NCBI GenBank assembly: GCA_039808325.1
Contig: JBDHSU010000162.1
Location: 1 to 7,726, forward strand
Origin: JAFKKS01 sp039808325
GTDB lineage: Bacteria; Pseudomonadota; Alphaproteobacteria; Rhizobiales; Xanthobacteraceae
Direction: 5' to 3'
Length of the DNA: 7,726 bases
Shown here: piece after piece, positions 5,671 to 7,726 of the stretch
How the letters are laid out: every line of letters starts with the position of its first letter
Position numbering within the stretch: the stretch's first letter is position 1
Made by a program: the position numbers and the translations under genes
Notes under the pieces: model-generated
Seen by the model: only the letters and a program-made list of their open reading frames with translations
Database searches by the model: none
Told to the model about the DNA's origin: nothing

Positions 5671-6477
5671 ATGCGCAAGATCGTTCGTTTGATGAAGCGG
5701 GTCGCCATTGCGGCCTTTGCCGGGTTGGCGCTTGCCGGTTCGGCAAGCGCCCAGCAAGGCGGATCCGTGCTATCGGAAATCACCAACCGCGGCACGTTGC
5801 GTGTCGGCTGGACGGTGAACTATCCAAGTTCGTTCCTCGATCCCGCCACCAAGGAGGTGAAGGGATGGTCGATCGACCTCTTCAATGACCTCGGCAAGAG
5901 CCTAGGCGTCAAGGTCGAGTACATCGAGGACGCGGTGGCCACCATGCCGGCGGGATTGCAGTCCAAGAAGTTCGATATCACCATCCCGCTCGGGATAACC
6001 CTGCCGCGCCTCCAGGCGCTTACCTTCTCCAAGGCGTTCATGAAAGCGCCCGCGTCGCTCGCCGTGCGGGCAGAGGACGTCAGCAAATACGCCAGCTGGC
6101 AGGACATGGACAAGGCCGGGATCAAGATCAGCACGACGCTGGGTTCGAACATCGATCTGTTCGTCTCGGCCGCGTTCAAGAACGCCGAGATCATTCGGGT
6201 GAAGAACCAGACGGACAGCGCCGCGCAGGTGATTGCCGGCAAGGCCGACGCCTGGGCGAATTCGACTTCAACGCTGAAGGATGTCGTCGCCAAGCGCCCG
6301 GAACTGGCACTGCTGCCGAACTCCGAATATGGGGCGAGCCCCCTCGCACTGCCGATCAACCAGGGCGAATTCGTCTTTGCCGCCTATCTGAATGAATTCC
6401 TGAGGGTGGAGAAGGCTAACGGCCGCATGGATGAAATCCTGACGCCGTATGAGCTTCAGGGCGACACCCTCGAATAA
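5671..6477 (+). CDS. Periplasmic solute-binding protein of an amino-acid-type ABC transporter (SBP family 3)
   Basis: A 268-residue exported protein. The signal peptide has a basic start (MRKIVRLMKR), a hydrophobic core at 11-22 and an ASA cleavage motif at 25-27, so maturation before Gln28 is likely. There is no lipobox Cys. The mature part begins with the family opening LSEITNRGTLRVGW (34-47), followed by GWSIDLFNDLGKSLG (65-79), DITIPLGIT-LPR (102-113), STTLGSN (154-160) and AGKADAW (189-195). Arg113 matches the Arg that binds the ligand carboxylate in HisJ/GlnH-type proteins. The position of their amino-group-binding Asp appears to be Ser198, so the ligand may lack a free alpha-amino group. 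ATG 5671 has GGAG about 7 bases upstream; Met8 is a possible later start. It faces the permease gene across a shared 102-base promoter region and leads the rightward operon. Confidence 0.93.
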   Translation: MRKIVRLMKRVAIAAFAGLALAGSASAQQGGSVLSEITNRGTLRVGWTVNYPSSFLDPATKEVKGWSIDLFNDLGKSLGVKVEYIEDAVATMPAGLQSKKFDITIPLGITLPRLQALTFSKAFMKAPASLAVRAEDVSKYASWQDMDKAGIKISTTLGSNIDLFVSAAFKNAEIIRVKNQTDSAAQVIAGKADAWANSTSTLKDVVAKRPELALLPNSEYGASPLALPINQGEFVFAAYLNEFLRVEKANGRMDEILTPYELQGDTLE

Positions 6478-6485
6478 GCGTTCGA

Positions 6486-6533
6486 CCGAGCAGCGAGCAT
6501 GCTCGGCCGCGCAGACGCGGTGAGTGTGCTCGC
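6486..6533 (+). other. Alternative hairpins between the binding-protein and FAH-family genes
   Basis: This 48-base stretch can fold in two mutually exclusive ways. In one, CCGAGCA (6486-6492) pairs with TGCTCGG (6500-6506) over a 7-base loop. In the other, GCGAGCA (6493-6499) pairs with TGCTCGC (6527-6533), enclosing an inner stem CCGCG (6507-6511)/CGCGG (6516-6520) with loop CAGA. No T run follows, so full intrinsic termination is unlikely. Structures in this position often protect the upstream binding-protein mRNA from 3' decay and give it higher abundance than downstream genes. The pairings are visible; the function is inferred. Confidence 0.5.
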
Positions 6534-6566
6534 TCCTGATTGCCCGAGACAGTAAGAGAAGCGCGA

Positions 6567-7439
6567 ATGAAATACTGCGTCTATTCCGATGGAGAGACGT
6601 CTCCGTACCATGTCGGCATTGTTGACCTCGATCGCGGATTGGTCGTTCCGTTCGACCTCGGTGAAGCCGATGCGCGCAATGGCATCCTCTCGCTCATCAC
6701 CGCTTCCACGATGCCGCGCCTCTTGCACGACGGGGCGGTCCCCGTGGGCGAAGTAAGGCTGAAGGCGCCGATACCACGGCCGCGCCGCAACATCTTCTGC
6801 GTCGGCAAGAACTATTTCGAGCATGCTCACGAATTCGCGGGCAGCGGCTTCGACAGCAGCGCGGCGGCAGGCGCTGTTCCCAAGGCACCCATTATCTTCT
6901 CGAAGCTTCCCGAGACCGTGATTGCGGACGGTGCACCCATCCGCATCGACACGAAGGTTTCGACGGCGATCGATTACGAGGCCGAGCTCGCGGTCATCAT
7001 CGGCCGCGGTGGCCGAGGGATTTCACGTGCCTCGGCGCTCGACCATGTCTGGGGATACACGATCGTCAATGACGTGACCGCGCGGGACTTGCAAGGCAAG
7101 CACAGCCAGTGGCTTCTCGGTAAGTCGCAGGACGGGTTCTGCCCTATGGGCCCTTGGGCTGTCTCGCGCGACGAGCTTGATCTCGGCAATGCCGGCATCC
7201 GCTGCTACGTCAACGGTGAGCTGCGCCAATCGTCCAATACGAGCCTTTTGATCTTCGACGTGTCCCTTCTCATCGAGACGATCTCGGCGGGGATAACGTT
7301 GCTGCCCGGCGACATCATCGCGACGGGAACGCCAGCTGGTGTCGGTATAGGTTTCAACCCACCGAAATATCTGGTCGCCGGTGACCGTGTCCGGATTGAG
7401 ATCGACAACATCGGCACCCTCGAAAACCCGGTTTTCTGA
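6567..7439 (+). CDS. Fumarylacetoacetate hydrolase (FAH) family protein
   Basis: A 290-residue cytoplasmic enzyme of the FAH family, which includes fumarylpyruvate and acylpyruvate hydrolases, 2-oxo-hept-diene-dioate isomerases and oxaloacetate decarboxylases. Residues 1-65 are the small N-terminal domain. The catalytic domain opens with IFCVGKNYFEHAHEF (76-90, His86/Glu89), then DYEAELAVIIGRG (136-148) with metal ligands Glu138 and Glu140, NDVTARDLQ (168-176) with Asp169, a catalytic-region Lys186, MGPW (184-187 region onward, near 194), and GTPAGVG (254-260). All expected Mg/Mn-binding acids are present, so the protein should be active. ATG 6567 is preferred; its ribosome site (AAGAGAAG) is weak, and TTG at 6540 would add nine residues. 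It follows the binding-protein gene by 89 bases. Known relatives cleave or isomerise 2,4-dioxo acids from ring cleavage, consistent with a late catabolic step here. Confidence 0.9.
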   Translation: MKYCVYSDGETSPYHVGIVDLDRGLVVPFDLGEADARNGILSLITASTMPRLLHDGAVPVGEVRLKAPIPRPRRNIFCVGKNYFEHAHEFAGSGFDSSAAAGAVPKAPIIFSKLPETVIADGAPIRIDTKVSTAIDYEAELAVIIGRGGRGISRASALDHVWGYTIVNDVTARDLQGKHSQWLLGKSQDGFCPMGPWAVSRDELDLGNAGIRCYVNGELRQSSNTSLLIFDVSLLIETISAGITLLPGDIIATGTPAGVGIGFNPPKYLVAGDRVRIEIDNIGTLENPVF

Positions 7440-7456
7440 CACCAACGAGGTCTGAG

Positions 7457-7726
7457 ATGGCTATTGCGCAAACGAGCTTCGTCACACCCCATGCCGAGAA
7501 ATATCTTCAGCAGCTCTGCAAGCACTGGAACCATCGGTTTCCGGTGACCTACACGCCTTATGAGGGGTGGATACCGTTCAGTGCGGACAAGATCTGTAAG
7601 CTCGATGCTGAAGATGGCGCGCTGCGGATCCGCCTCAGTCTCGCGGACGGTGCGCAACTCGTCCAGTTCAAGAACATGGTGGCAGAACACCTACGGCGGT
7701 TCGCTTTCCGCGAGGATCCGGGTGAG
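7457..7726 (+). CDS. DUF2218 domain protein, truncated at the window end
   Basis: Ninety codons are visible from ATG 7457 to the last base with no stop, so only the extreme C-terminus is missing. The pattern matches the DUF2218 family of small (about 95-110 residue) proteins of unknown function: AEKYLQQLCKHWNHRFPV (13-30), a middle GWIPFSADKICKLDA segment (37-51), and the closing VAEHLRRFAFRED (75-87). No signal peptide or membrane segment is visible. In other bacteria DUF2218 genes are often found beside iron-uptake or siderophore-utilisation genes, but none are visible here. It lies 17 bases after the FAH-family gene with an ACGAGG ribosome site 7-8 bases upstream, so it is likely the third gene of the rightward operon. 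Its role is unknown. Confidence 0.85.
   Translation, partial: MAIAQTSFVTPHAEKYLQQLCKHWNHRFPVTYTPYEGWIPFSADKICKLDAEDGALRIRLSLADGAQLVQFKNMVAEHLRRFAFREDPGE

Noticed and set aside
5569..5757. 63-residue N-terminal extension of the permease
   Set aside because: It would cross the divergent promoter and antisense the binding-protein start, is polar rather than membrane-like, and ATG 5568 has a good ribosome site.
5820..6359. Open frame antisense to the binding-protein gene
   Set aside because: The opposite strand encodes a clear, full-length SBP family 3 protein with signal peptide; no ribosome site or family pattern supports the antisense frame.
7205..7690. Minus-strand frame overlapping the FAH and DUF2218 genes
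   Set aside because: Both plus-strand genes show strong family motifs across this interval, and the antisense product is not recognisable.

Overview
The window looks like an accessory catabolic locus from a GC-rich proteobacterium. The gene families, codon use and strong AAGGAG-type ribosome sites suggest an alphaproteobacterium, possibly a sphingomonad or rhizobial relative; this is inference, since there is no rRNA or other marker. The left edge holds the last 27 codons of a site-specific recombinase with a resolvase-type helix-turn-helix, so the locus may lie next to a Tn3-like element or on a plasmid.

The rest is one divergently transcribed system around a 102-base intergenic region (5569-5670). 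Leftward (minus strand) lie, in order: an amino-acid-type ABC permease (4903-5568), its ATPase (4089-4901), a GntR/FCD regulator (3381-4079), a prolidase/imidazolonepropionase-like metal amidohydrolase (2001-3296), an alpha/beta hydrolase (1122-1964) and a divergent N-formylglutamate-amidohydrolase-like protein (263-1120). Rightward lie the periplasmic solute-binding protein (5671-6477), a fumarylacetoacetate-hydrolase-family enzyme (6567-7439) and a DUF2218 protein cut by the window end (7457-7726).

A reasonable model is uptake of a carboxylated, probably N-acylated or ring-derived small molecule, followed by successive hydrolyses: amide bond, ester or C-C bond, formyl or amide group, and a 2-oxo acid or diketone. 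Expression would be controlled by the cluster's own FCD regulator. Three things support one co-regulated unit. Gene spacing is tight (1-36 bases at most leftward junctions). The transporter is split between the two arms. An identical 12-base word, GAATGTATTCAA, built on a GAAT-N2-ATTC inverted repeat, occurs in the divergent promoter and in the only other sizeable leftward gap, before the amidohydrolase gene. The substrate cannot be named from sequence. Useful clues are that the binding protein keeps the carboxylate-binding Arg but appears to lack the amino-group-binding Asp of classical amino-acid binders, and that the formylglutamate-hydrolase homologue has altered signature motifs.

No stretch longer than 300 bases lacks a gene. 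The longest gap (87-262) holds two inverted repeats and no convincing gene. No tRNA, rRNA or CRISPR array was seen.
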